This document shows positions 35,104 through 44,509 of a stretch of DNA of 61,580 nt, piece after piece. A model generated the notes under the pieces. It was not told the DNA's origin and searched no databases. It worked only from the letters and a program-made list of their open reading frames with translations. A program made the translations under genes and the position numbers. Each line of letters starts with the position of its first letter. Positions within the stretch are counted from its first letter, which is position 1. The DNA lies in contig NZ_LYBV02000008.1 of assembly GCF_001660705.2 (NCBI RefSeq), positions 1 through 61,580 of the forward strand, read 5' to 3'. The stretch comes from Saccharicrinis aurantiacus. Its GTDB lineage: Bacteria > Bacteroidota > Bacteroidia > Bacteroidales > Marinilabiliaceae.

Positions 35104-38100
35104 ATGATGAAGGAAAATCTTAATCGAATGCTAGAAGCTTCTAATAAGTGGTTGTTACTGCTCGTTATAAGTTGTATAAGCATAAGTGCTTTCGCACAAG
35201 AATCGATAATTACTGGTAATGTTATTAGTCAAGAAGATGGTTTGGCAATACCAGGAGTGAGTGTTGTTATTAAAGGAACAACAAATGGAACGATTACCGA
35301 TATTGATGGTAATTATAGTATAAAAGCAAAAATGGGTGATGTATTATTGTTCAGTTTTGTGGGTATGAAAAACTTTGAACAAACAGTCAATTCAGCCAAA
35401 GTAAATGTAAAGTTAGAGCCAGAATCTATTGGTTTAGATGAGGTGGTTGCAATTGGTTATGGTACTCAAAAGAAGAAAGAAATTTCTGGTGCCGTTGTTC
35501 AGGTTAAGTCTGAAGAGTTAACTAGAATCTCAACTGCTGATTTGGGAACAGCTTTACAAGGACAAGTTGCAGGGGTAAATGTGACTGCTAGTTCAGGTGC
35601 CCCAGGAGAAGGGTCTAATATACAAATTAGAGGCTTAAGTTCTGTGAACGGAAATAATTCCCCACTGTTTGTAGTTGATGGAATTCCACAAGACGGAGAT
35701 CCTCGTTTAAGTAATAATGAAATTGAGACATTGGATATTCTTAAGGATGCTGCATCAGCGGCAATTTATGGTACTCGTGGTTCCGGTGGTGTTATTCTAA
35801 TTACAACAAAGAGAGGTAAGGCCGGGCAGATGCGTGTTTCTGTTGATAGTTATGGAGGTATTCAAAAGATTACTTCTGGTATTCCATTAATGGATTTTGA
35901 AGAATATTGGTACACTCAATATGCTTTTGCTTCTAATAATAATGGTACTCATGCTGATAATACATGGACCCCATTAGAGATGAATAAGAATGACTTTACT
36001 AACAACTCTTCTATTTTGGATGTTGTTCAGAATGATAACGCAGTCATCCAGAATCATAGTGTTAATATCTCTGGGGGTAAAGATGATCTTAAATACAGTT
36101 TGGTTGCTAGTTATTTTCAACAAGATGGGGTTTTGATTAATTCAGGATATGAAAGAATTAATGTAAGAAGTAATACTAATTATACGAAAGGGCGTTGGGA
36201 TATTACAATGGGACTTGGTATGCGTGTAGAAGAACGAGAGCGTGAACCATGGAACCTGTTGTATGATGCTTATAAATATAAGCCTCATCAAGCACCTTTA
36301 GATCCAAATCAAACTGTTGGCTCAGCTGGAGGAGATGGTCAAAATAACGATGCCAACCAGTTGGCAACAATGATGTATAAATTCCAACAATCTGATATTG
36401 AAAATACAGATGAGTTCAATGGTAATATTAATGTGAGATTTAATATTCTAAAAGGTTTTAATTATACATTAAGAGCAGGAGCAAGATTCTCTAATGGTAA
36501 CCGAAATACCATAAATCCTGATATTGTTGTCTTTAATGAGGATGGTGAGAAAGTTGAAAATTCGAATACTAGATCAGGAATTAAAAATGAAAGTAAGAGG
36601 AGTACAAGTTATACATTGGAGAATGCATTAGATTATACTAAGAAATTTGGTGATCATAAATTAAAACTTTTAGGTGTTGTATCAACAGAGAAATATACAT
36701 ATGTCTCTTTTAACGCGAGTAAGAAAGATATCTTCTCTAATGAAGTTACAGTAATTAATGGCGCAGTTAGTGAGCCTAATGCAGCCTCAGGTAAGGGAAC
36801 ATGGAATCAAGATAGAGTTAATACTCTTGTTGGTATGTTAGGTCGAGTTCAATATGATTATAAAGGGAGGTACTTACTTAGTGCAAGTGTTCGCCGAGAT
36901 GGTTCTTCTCGTTTTGTAAAGGATAATAGATGGGGTATGTTTCCGTCAGCTTCTGTCGCCTGGAATATCGCAGATGAGGCTTTTTGGGCACCTTTGTCTG
37001 AGATAGCAAATTCTTTTAAGCTTAGAGGAAGTATTGGTACTACAGGTAATCAAAATTTTGCTGATTATAGTTATTACCCAACAGTATCTGTCGGTCACGA
37101 TTATCCATTTGGACCAGATGGTAAAGGAGAGTTAGTTAATGGAGCTATTCAAGAGTCTTTTGCAAATTCTCAGGTTCGTTGGGAAACAACAGTACAAAGT
37201 AATATAGGTATTGACGTGGGATTCTTCAGTAATAGACTTTCATTTACCGCAGATTTTTACAATTCAGATAAGAAGGATATGCTATTCCCATTACTACTCC
37301 CATCTTCAGTTGGAGGAGGAAAAGATGCAGAAGTAATTCTTAACGTAGGAAACATGAATAACCGTGGGGTTGAATTTGCTGCAGGTTGGAGACAAGCTGG
37401 TAAAGTTTCTTGGGGTGTTAATGGAACATTTACAAAGAATATTAACAAGATTACTAAAATGAGCGGATCAACTGAGATCTCCTATTTTAAAGAAGGTTAT
37501 GCTATTAATGTATCTGGTAATAATGATAAGATTACAGCTTTAAAGGAAGGTTATGAAGCTGGATCTTTCTTTGTTATGGAAACAAATGGAATTATTAATA
37601 CTGAAGAGAAGTTAGGAGAGTACCAAAAAATTGTTCCTAGTGCTAAAATGGGTGATTTAATTTACGTAGATACAAATGGTGATGGTTCTATCGATGATAA
37701 TGATCGTGTTTATGGAGGAAGTGGAATGCCTGATTTTGAATTAGGGTTAAATGCAAATGTTGCTTATAAAGGTTTTGATTTATCTATGGCTCTATATGCT
37801 TCTATAGGTAATGAGATCATAAATGGATCTAAAATGTTTGCCTATGATTCAGGTACACATAAAGACCTATTATATCAATGGTCAGATAGCAATCCTTATG
37901 GTGTAATACCAAGTCATAGAGGTGGAGGTCACCTTAATAAAAGAGGTTGGGCTGATGTTTGGGTTGAAGATGGAAGTTTTCTTCGTTTAAGAAATGTAAC
38001 TTTAGGTTATACATTGCCTAAAACTACCTTAAGTAGTATCGGAATATCTAAGTTTAGGGTTTATTTGGCTACGGATAATCCTTTAACTCTTACGAAGTAC

Positions 38101-38211
38101 CAAGGGTATGACCCTGAGGTCGGAGGTAATGGCCTAGCTACTCGTGGTATTGATAGAGGTTCATTTCCTATTAGTTCACAATATAGAGTTGGGCTTCAAC
38201 TAGATTTTTAA
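35104..38211 (+). CDS. SusC/RagA-type TonB-dependent receptor
   Basis: A 1035-residue outer-membrane importer. A signal peptide ends SAFA-Q (about 33). A carboxypeptidase-regulatory-like domain (about 38-115) is followed by the SusC signature VAIGYGTQKKKEISGAV, a plug domain (about 120-240, with NIQIRGLSSVNG and VVDGIPQDG) and a 22-strand-type barrel ending YRVGLQLDF. It imports oligosaccharides across the outer membrane together with SusD, powered by TonB. It heads the SusC-SusD-SGBP operon; SusD follows after 19 nt. The promoter carries two copies of the proposed HTCS site, fitting strong induction by the substrate. Confidence 0.97.
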   Translation: MMKENLNRMLEASNKWLLLLVISCISISAFAQESIITGNVISQEDGLAIPGVSVVIKGTTNGTITDIDGNYSIKAKMGDVLLFSFVGMKNFEQTVNSAKVNVKLEPESIGLDEVVAIGYGTQKKKEISGAVVQVKSEELTRISTADLGTALQGQVAGVNVTASSGAPGEGSNIQIRGLSSVNGNNSPLFVVDGIPQDGDPRLSNNEIETLDILKDAASAAIYGTRGSGGVILITTKRGKAGQMRVSVDSYGGIQKITSGIPLMDFEEYWYTQYAFASNNNGTHADNTWTPLEMNKNDFTNNSSILDVVQNDNAVIQNHSVNISGGKDDLKYSLVASYFQQDGVLINSGYERINVRSNTNYTKGRWDITMGLGMRVEEREREPWNLLYDAYKYKPHQAPLDPNQTVGSAGGDGQNNDANQLATMMYKFQQSDIENTDEFNGNINVRFNILKGFNYTLRAGARFSNGNRNTINPDIVVFNEDGEKVENSNTRSGIKNESKRSTSYTLENALDYTKKFGDHKLKLLGVVSTEKYTYVSFNASKKDIFSNEVTVINGAVSEPNAASGKGTWNQDRVNTLVGMLGRVQYDYKGRYLLSASVRRDGSSRFVKDNRWGMFPSASVAWNIADEAFWAPLSEIANSFKLRGSIGTTGNQNFADYSYYPTVSVGHDYPFGPDGKGELVNGAIQESFANSQVRWETTVQSNIGIDVGFFSNRLSFTADFYNSDKKDMLFPLLLPSSVGGGKDAEVILNVGNMNNRGVEFAAGWRQAGKVSWGVNGTFTKNINKITKMSGSTEISYFKEGYAINVSGNNDKITALKEGYEAGSFFVMETNGIINTEEKLGEYQKIVPSAKMGDLIYVDTNGDGSIDDNDRVYGGSGMPDFELGLNANVAYKGFDLSMALYASIGNEIINGSKMFAYDSGTHKDLLYQWSDSNPYGVIPSHRGGGHLNKRGWADVWVEDGSFLRLRNVTLGYTLPKTTLSSIGISKFRVYLATDNPLTLTKYQGYDPEVGGNGLATRGIDRGSFPISSQYRVGLQLDF

Positions 38212-38230
38212 TTTGTAAAAGTTGAGAAAT

Positions 38231-40033
38231 ATGAATAAAATTATTATAAACATTGCATCTGCTATTCTATTGTTATTAACAATGAGTAGTTGTGAGGATT
38301 TCTTAACACAAGATAATCCTAACGAGTTACCTAAAACGAAATTCTGGACCAATTTATACGACTGTGAAGTAGGTTTGGTAGCAGTCTATAATCAATTAAG
38401 AAATACCGGCATTATTCAGCTTGATGCTGCAACAAATCGCAGTGATTTGTCTTGGCCTGGATATGGTAGGCCAAATACTTCAAATGAGTATTACTTACAC
38501 ACTTTTACAGATGGTTCTGGTGCTCCCAATGGGCAGTGGCAAAACTTGTACAAAGGTATTTTTAGAGCTAATCAAGTAATTGAAGGGCTTAATGGAATAA
38601 GTGATCAAATGGAAAAAGATGAAGATAAGGAACAATGGACTCGCCTAATGGGTGAAGCACGCTTTTTTCGTGGATTATTTTACTTCTGGTTGCATTCTGC
38701 ATTTAATAAAGGAAGTGTGCCAATATTTGACTATGTACCTGAATTAGAAGAAGAATTTTATCAAAAATTGAGACCAGAAGAAGAGGTAAGAGCTTTCTTT
38801 ATTGAGGATTTGACTTTTGCTTACAATAATCTAGAATGGACATATACTGAATTTTCTGATGCAGGAGAACCTACGAGTCCAAAAATTGCGGGTAGAATTA
38901 CTAAGGGATCTGCTGCTGGTATTTTAGGTAAAAGTTATCTTTATCAAAAGCAATATGACGATGCTGCTTTTTATTTAAAGGAAATAATAGAGTCTAATAA
39001 ATATCAATTGGCTAAGCCAAATGAGAACAGTACAACTGTTGGTGAGTTTAATCAAGAATCTTTAATTGAGATTGCTTACGATTATTCATATAAACAAGAG
39101 GAAAACCAATGGAGTCCTTTGGGAACAACGAATGCTTATGCAACTACAGTAAGTCCTGTTGGTGGTTGGAGAGGTATTATTCCAAGTTGTTGGTTAATTA
39201 GAGAATTTCAAAATGAAGAAGTGGATGGTAATGATCATAGAAATCAAGTTGATGAGCCTATTTATGATGTTAACACAGGTGTTGAAATAGGCAGAAGAAA
39301 AATAAGATCGCATTCGTTGAGAGCGTCATATTCTATTTTACTAGCAGATGATGATGACAACGATTACTATGGAGAAAAAGCTTATTCAAAGGCTCCGCTT
39401 AACAACCTTGAAACTGCATATTTTAGAAAATTGTCTAATTACGATATTTTAAGTAATGAGAATGACCAAACTCAGCGCTCAGGTATTAACTATCGAGTAC
39501 TCAGATTAGCTGATGTGTATTTAATGTACGCAGAGTGTTTAATAAAAGGTGGGGAAGATGAATCAGGGGCCAAGGAAGCAGTAAAATACCTTAACAAGGT
39601 GAGACATCGTTCAGCTTTAAAATTATATGGTATGGCAGCAGATGGAGAATTTCCTGATCTAGGTTCAACATATTATAACAAGACGCTACCTGCCGATACT
39701 GTAATGCACAAAATAATGTTTGTTGAGCGTCCATTAGAATTATGTCTGGAAGGTTTTATGGATAGACAAATAGACTTAAGGCGTTGGGGCATAACAAAAC
39801 AGCGTTTTATTGATCTATCGCAAAATCAATATCATGGTGAGAATTTTGAATATTATAATTTTGAGGAAAAGAAAAAGTCTATAAAATATGGGGCGATATT
39901 AGCTGATGGTATAGCCGGTGACCCTAATAAAACACTAGTGGATTACCAACAGGCAGCAGCTAATTATATACAAGATTTACATGGATGGTGGCCAATTCCA
40001 AATAGCGAAACTACTGCAAATCCGAATTTGTAA
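38231..40033 (+). CDS. SusD/RagB-type glycan-binding lipoprotein
   Basis: A 600-residue surface lipoprotein with signal up to MSSC and Cys followed by EDFLTQDNP, typical of SusD proteins. The fold is the helical TPR-like SusD body: the N-terminal part has FWTNLYDCEVGLVAVYNQLR and RLMGEARFFRGLFYFWLHSAF, the C-terminal part has YRVLRLADVYLMYAECLIKGG and ERPLELCLEGFMDRQIDLRR. It forms the lid of the SusC barrel and selects the imported oligosaccharide. The ATG at 38231 starts the signal peptide; the in-frame TTG three codons earlier is unlikely. Confidence 0.97.
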   Translation: MNKIIINIASAILLLLTMSSCEDFLTQDNPNELPKTKFWTNLYDCEVGLVAVYNQLRNTGIIQLDAATNRSDLSWPGYGRPNTSNEYYLHTFTDGSGAPNGQWQNLYKGIFRANQVIEGLNGISDQMEKDEDKEQWTRLMGEARFFRGLFYFWLHSAFNKGSVPIFDYVPELEEEFYQKLRPEEEVRAFFIEDLTFAYNNLEWTYTEFSDAGEPTSPKIAGRITKGSAAGILGKSYLYQKQYDDAAFYLKEIIESNKYQLAKPNENSTTVGEFNQESLIEIAYDYSYKQEENQWSPLGTTNAYATTVSPVGGWRGIIPSCWLIREFQNEEVDGNDHRNQVDEPIYDVNTGVEIGRRKIRSHSLRASYSILLADDDDNDYYGEKAYSKAPLNNLETAYFRKLSNYDILSNENDQTQRSGINYRVLRLADVYLMYAECLIKGGEDESGAKEAVKYLNKVRHRSALKLYGMAADGEFPDLGSTYYNKTLPADTVMHKIMFVERPLELCLEGFMDRQIDLRRWGITKQRFIDLSQNQYHGENFEYYNFEEKKKSIKYGAILADGIAGDPNKTLVDYQQAAANYIQDLHGWWPIPNSETTANPNL

Positions 40034-40052
40034 TTTTTTAAATAAAACAATT

Positions 40053-41729
40053 ATGAAAAGAATAAATATAATTATAGGGTTAATGCTTATCGTATTCGCA
40101 TTCGGATGTGAGAAGGAGTATGAGCCTCTTATGAAATATTCCGATGTACAATGGATGAGTAGCAGGTTTAGATCTGAGAATAATGCATTAGGTCTTAATA
40201 ACTACGAGTCTTTTTCGGATCTTTCTCAAGGAGCATTAACGCATCAATGGAGTATTTCAGATACAAGTGGAATAAAATGGTTAAATGGTAATATTATCCG
40301 TGAAGATAAGGACTATACTAAGTTTATTAGGGAGGATCAATCTCTTGAAACGACAGATTTAACGGTGCACGCCTTATTTACTAAGCCAGGAGTTCAGACT
40401 GTACGTCTTTATAATACGTATAGTGAGTTTGTTGAGTTTAAGGGAAGAGATACAATTCCTGCCATTAAAAAAGGAGATGTTTGGGTAATAGATACCTCTT
40501 TCGTTGTAGATGTATATGATACATTGCAACCTGCCTTAAAAGTTTATGATCAAAATGATCAATTATTGTTAGATTTAACCCATGATACTAACGTTGATCT
40601 TTCTGATTCATTAAATTGGCAAGCGGTTGAACTACAGGCAGGGGAGTTTCTTACGTTTGTAGATGAAACTGTTATTGATCGTCCAACAGGGAGAAATTGG
40701 TCTTTTGATGGCGGTTCACCTGCTACTTCATTAGAGAAGAGTCAGAAGGTGTCATTTTATCGTTTGGGAGAATTCTATGCAAGTTCTATAACTTCTACAA
40801 GAGATGGAGAGCAGATTCCTTATGGCAATCAGAAGAAGAATATTCCGCTAAAGATAAAGGTTGTTAAATCAGAATTACCATTTAAAATAGTTGAAGCCAA
40901 TGAATTACCTAACGGTATTATTGAATTAACTTTAAACGGAGAAATTGAAGCGTTTGAGAACGAAGAGAGTAATTTTACAGTAAGTTATGTTAATCAGGTA
41001 TCCGGAGTTTCAGGAACAGTAGGAGTAAGCTCTGCGACTATAAACGCTGCTAGTGGTAATGTAATTAATTTAGAATTATCAGAGCCTTTATATAATTCTG
41101 ATGATGTTACTATTTCTTGGTCAGGTGGTTCTATTATGTCATTGGATCAACGAGAATTAGATGACTTATCTAACTTACCAACTGTAATGTATATTGAAGA
41201 TCTGTGTAAAGATCAAACATATTTTGGTTTCGAAGGAGGTTCGTTAAGCGCTTCAAAATGGACTGGAGAGTGGGATAATCAAAGTTTAGTAACAGTGAGT
41301 AACGAGCAAGCAAAAGATGGGTATTATAGTTTGCGTACGGAAATTAATGCTGATCCAGCTCAAGGAAAAACTAAAATGCATCAAGTGACGGAGAAAGATG
41401 CAGAAGGTAAATGGGTTCCAGTTATTCCAATACCAATGGTTTCAGGGAAAACCTATATTTGGAGTTTCTCTTATTATGAACCAGATGCACCATCAAGCTG
41501 TGTAAATGCATTAGTTGGACGTTTGTTACCATGGGGTGGCGAGATAGGTAGTTGGATACAAAACTATACAAAAGGAGAATGGAATACCTTTACTAAACAA
41601 TTTACATATACTGGTGCTTCTACTCACCGTTATATGCAATTTCAAGTTGTAAGTTCAGGTAATGTTGATGGAAATAGAGTTGTTTACTTCGATAATATCT
41701 CTTTGCTTGACTATGAACTTCGCCCATAG
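40053..41729 (+). CDS. Surface glycan-binding lipoprotein of the PUL
   Basis: A 558-residue lipoprotein (signal MKRINIIIGLMLIVFAFGC, Cys19 followed by EKEYEP). The middle part (about 60-370) looks like Ig/PKD-like beta-sandwiches; the last 160 residues (FGFEGGSLSASKWTG to VVYFDNISLLDYELRP) resemble a carbohydrate-binding jelly roll of the CBM4/9/16 type. It has no catalytic motif. Its place right after SusD (19-nt gap) fits the SusE/SGBP-B slot, so it should hold polysaccharide at the cell surface. The ATG at 40053 is chosen because an earlier in-frame start would lie inside susD and hide the lipoprotein signal. Confidence 0.85.
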   Translation: MKRINIIIGLMLIVFAFGCEKEYEPLMKYSDVQWMSSRFRSENNALGLNNYESFSDLSQGALTHQWSISDTSGIKWLNGNIIREDKDYTKFIREDQSLETTDLTVHALFTKPGVQTVRLYNTYSEFVEFKGRDTIPAIKKGDVWVIDTSFVVDVYDTLQPALKVYDQNDQLLLDLTHDTNVDLSDSLNWQAVELQAGEFLTFVDETVIDRPTGRNWSFDGGSPATSLEKSQKVSFYRLGEFYASSITSTRDGEQIPYGNQKKNIPLKIKVVKSELPFKIVEANELPNGIIELTLNGEIEAFENEESNFTVSYVNQVSGVSGTVGVSSATINAASGNVINLELSEPLYNSDDVTISWSGGSIMSLDQRELDDLSNLPTVMYIEDLCKDQTYFGFEGGSLSASKWTGEWDNQSLVTVSNEQAKDGYYSLRTEINADPAQGKTKMHQVTEKDAEGKWVPVIPIPMVSGKTYIWSFSYYEPDAPSSCVNALVGRLLPWGGEIGSWIQNYTKGEWNTFTKQFTYTGASTHRYMQFQVVSSGNVDGNRVVYFDNISLLDYELRP

Positions 41730-41746
41730 TAAATAATCTTGTAATG

Positions 41747-41771
41747 CTGTGTTCATTTGACATGAACACAG
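41747..41771 (+). terminator. Hairpin (attenuator or terminator) inside the SusCD operon
   Basis: CTGTGTTCAT and ATGAACACAG form a perfect 10-bp stem with a 5-nt loop, followed by TTTATTT. It lies in the 62-nt gap before the last lipoprotein and should lower its expression relative to SusCD. Confidence 0.6.
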
Positions 41772-41791
41772 TTTATTTAAAATAAAATATT

Positions 41792-42448
41792 ATGAACAAT
41801 ATATATAAAATAGTTGGCCTTTTATTTGTGGTTTTGTTCTCGTCATGTGAGCCTGATAAATATGCGCGTCCAGATATTAAGGATGTTCCAGTTTATCAAT
41901 TTATAGAGTATGGAACTGAAAAAATTAAAGATCCTGATGGTAATGAAGAAATTATTACTATTATAAATAGAAAAATTAATGTTTATGAATCGGCTAAAAA
42001 ATTAGTTTGTGATACAGATAAACATGATAATGTAAGATCAATGCCCGCAACTGATTTAATTGACGATACAGATGATTCTCAATATCAGATTAAGGTTACT
42101 ACAACAGAGACTCGTATTGAACAACGAACAATTACGGTACATTACAATAAAGATGGTGAGATTGTTCAATATGAAAGTGAGGAAGACAAGGATCCTAATT
42201 TTGATTATACAGTAGTAAGGGAGGAACCTAAGGTTATACAAGTTTCAGTTGATTATACTTATTATTATACTCTTCAAGGCGTTATTGAAGAGGGTGCTAT
42301 TGGTCCAGTAAACGGAACCGTAACTATTGTTTACGAAGGTGTTGTTAATGGGGGCGAATGGATATTATCCTACCATAATGTACCTGAAGAAGTTGATGGA
42401 ACCACCTTACTTGATGGTACTATAGATTTTACAAAAGAGTTAAATTAG
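41792..42448 (+). CDS. Small PUL lipoprotein of unknown function
   Basis: A 218-residue lipoprotein (MNNIYKIVGLLFVVLFSSC, Cys19 followed by EPDKYA). After a conserved-looking PVYQFIEYGTEKIKDPDG stretch it is rich in acidic residues and Thr/Val strands (residues about 85-215), suggesting a beta-sandwich. I recognise no known domain. It is the last gene of the SusCD operon, separated from the glycan-binding lipoprotein by a hairpin, so it may be a low-level extra surface glycan-binding protein. Confidence 0.65.
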   Translation: MNNIYKIVGLLFVVLFSSCEPDKYARPDIKDVPVYQFIEYGTEKIKDPDGNEEIITIINRKINVYESAKKLVCDTDKHDNVRSMPATDLIDDTDDSQYQIKVTTTETRIEQRTITVHYNKDGEIVQYESEEDKDPNFDYTVVREEPKVIQVSVDYTYYYTLQGVIEEGAIGPVNGTVTIVYEGVVNGGEWILSYHNVPEEVDGTTLLDGTIDFTKELN

Positions 42449-42483
42449 AAAGTAAAACTATCTAATAAATCGTTTTAAATGAT

Positions 42484-42514
42484 AGCCTAGGCATATTTTG
42501 TCTAGGCTTTTTTG
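42484..42514 (+). terminator. Terminator of the SusCD operon
   Basis: AGCCTAG (42484-42490) pairs with CTAGGCT (42502-42508), followed by a run of T. It marks the end of the PUL. Confidence 0.85.
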
Positions 42515-42678
42515 TGTTTTATATTTAACTGATATGAGAAAAATCACTACAATTCTCCCACTTATCATGACTTTTGATATGCTTTTATATAAGCATCTTT
42601 TCTTTCCTTTGCCGAAAATATTGAAAGTTTATAATTAAGAGTTAATTTATCTATTATCAAAAGTTTAGGTGCAGAATC

Positions 42679-43542
42679 ATGACTAAAGAAAAAATCCTAA
42701 AAGAATCGAAATCCTATTTCATTCTAACCTTTGCGCTTTTTATGGCAAGTATTGGCTGGTCGGGCTTTATTATACCAACAGGGGTTGTTGGTGGTGGAAT
42801 AACCGGATTATCTACAATGGCCTATTACTTATGGGGGTGGGATGTTGGTTTAACGGGTTTCGTTATTAACATTTGCCTTATTTTAATGGCAATTAAAATA
42901 CTTGGTTTCTCATTCGGGGTTAAAAGTGTTTATGGTATTGTAGTGTTTGCTATTTTTATAGATGTGTTAATGGAGCAATTTGGCGGAGAACCATTGGTTA
43001 GTGATGCTTTTATGGCAACTCTAATTGGTGCTTCAATGGCAGGTACTGGTGGTGGACTTATCTTCGTAAATGGGGGTAGTACTGGCGGAACCGATATTAT
43101 TGCCATGATTATTAATAAGTACCGTAATATCAGCCTAGGGAAACTTCTATTAATGCTTGATGTTGTAATTATTCTATCCGCATATTTTGTTTTTCATGAT
43201 ATAGAAAAAGTAATGTATGGTTTTATAACTATGGCAACATTTGGATATGCTGTTGATCTGGTCATCTCCGGTAATAAGTCAACTGTACAATTGTTTATCA
43301 TAAGTCCTAAGTATAAAGAAATATCAGATAAGATTATTAAAACAGCTGAAAAAGGAGTTACTATTCTTGATGGTATGGGAGGTTATTCTGGAGATAGTAA
43401 AAAAGTTTTGATGGTAATCTCAAAAAAGCGTACATCAACCGTTTTGTTCCGAATCATAAAAGAAATCGATCCGGAGGCATTTGTAACCATGGGATCAGTT
43501 TCTGGGGTTTATGGTAAAGGCTTCGATCAAATAAAAATCTAA
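42679..43542 (+). CDS. YitT family membrane protein (first copy)
   Basis: A 287-residue inner-membrane protein of the YitT type: five hydrophobic segments in residues about 12-190, with the family motif SWSGFIIP-like GWSGFIIPTGVVGGGITGLS and GGSTGGTDIIAMII, then a cytoplasmic DUF2179 domain (about 205-287, GVTILDGMGGYSGDSKKVLMVISKKR). The function of the family is not established; transport has been suggested. It is followed after 16 nt by a close paralogue and the two are probably one operon. Confidence 0.9.
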   Translation: MTKEKILKESKSYFILTFALFMASIGWSGFIIPTGVVGGGITGLSTMAYYLWGWDVGLTGFVINICLILMAIKILGFSFGVKSVYGIVVFAIFIDVLMEQFGGEPLVSDAFMATLIGASMAGTGGGLIFVNGGSTGGTDIIAMIINKYRNISLGKLLLMLDVVIILSAYFVFHDIEKVMYGFITMATFGYAVDLVISGNKSTVQLFIISPKYKEISDKIIKTAEKGVTILDGMGGYSGDSKKVLMVISKKRTSTVLFRIIKEIDPEAFVTMGSVSGVYGKGFDQIKI

Positions 43543-43558
43543 TACATAATCTGTAACT

Positions 43559-44419
43559 ATGACAACTCAAAAAATACTTCGCGAAATAAAATCGTACGCC
43601 ATTTTATCAATCGCTGCATTAATATGTAGTGTAGGTTGGGCAGGGTTTATTATACCATCAGGCATCGTTGCTGGTGGAGTAACAGGTTTGTCAAGTACAT
43701 TCTATTTTCTTTGGGGATGGGATGTCGGAATCACCTCGTTAATTATTAATATAGTTTTGATACTCCTAGCCATAAGGATTTTGGGTTTATCCTATGGTAT
43801 TAAAACCATCTATTGCATTATTTTATTTTCAATGCTACTAACGGTATTAACAGGTTATTTTACCGAGCCAGTTGTTCGCGATATTTTCATGGCTACCTTA
43901 ATTGGTGCGACCATTGGCGGAATAGGAACCGCTATGCTTATTATAAACGGTGGTGGAACAGGAGGAACCGAGATAATCGGAATGATCATAACCAAATATA
44001 AGAATGTAAGTCTTGGTAAGTTATTATTAAGCTTTGATGTAGCTATTATTTCTAGTTCGTATTTTATTTTCCATGATATTGAAAAAATAATGTATGGCTT
44101 AATAACCATGGCCATTTTTAGCTATGTTTTAGATTTGGTTTTAACCGGAAATAAACAATCTGTTCAGATATTTATAATAAGTGAAAAGTACGAAGAATTA
44201 GCAGAAACCATTTTAACCCTCGGCAATAAAGGGGTTACTATTATTGATAGTATTGGTGGTTATACAAAGGAGAATAGAAAAATATTGATGGTAATTTCAA
44301 AAAAACGTACATCTTCAGTTTTATTTAAGATTATTAAGGATATCGATCAAGACGCTTTTGTAACCATGGGAAATGTTTCAAATGTATTTGGACAAGGGTT
44401 TGATAAGATTAAAGCATAA
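43559..44419 (+). CDS. YitT family membrane protein (second copy)
   Basis: A 286-residue paralogue of the preceding protein with the same layout: GWAGFIIPSGIVAGGVTGLS, INGGGTGGTEIIGMII, hydrophobic segments to about residue 190 and a DUF2179 tail (GVTIIDSIGGYTKENRKILM). By eye most positions are identical or similar, so this is a tandem gene duplication, and the pair may form a heteromer. The two have drifted at the nucleotide level, which argues against a recent copy. Confidence 0.9.
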   Translation: MTTQKILREIKSYAILSIAALICSVGWAGFIIPSGIVAGGVTGLSSTFYFLWGWDVGITSLIINIVLILLAIRILGLSYGIKTIYCIILFSMLLTVLTGYFTEPVVRDIFMATLIGATIGGIGTAMLIINGGGTGGTEIIGMIITKYKNVSLGKLLLSFDVAIISSSYFIFHDIEKIMYGLITMAIFSYVLDLVLTGNKQSVQIFIISEKYEELAETILTLGNKGVTIIDSIGGYTKENRKILMVISKKRTSSVLFKIIKDIDQDAFVTMGNVSNVFGQGFDKIKA

Positions 44420-44509
44420 TATCTCTTTATATATTATTTTAATAGTACTATCCGTTTTGTTTTTAAAAGCGTAAGGTATAACTTGGCAGCTCTTAAATTT
44501 TTAGATTAT

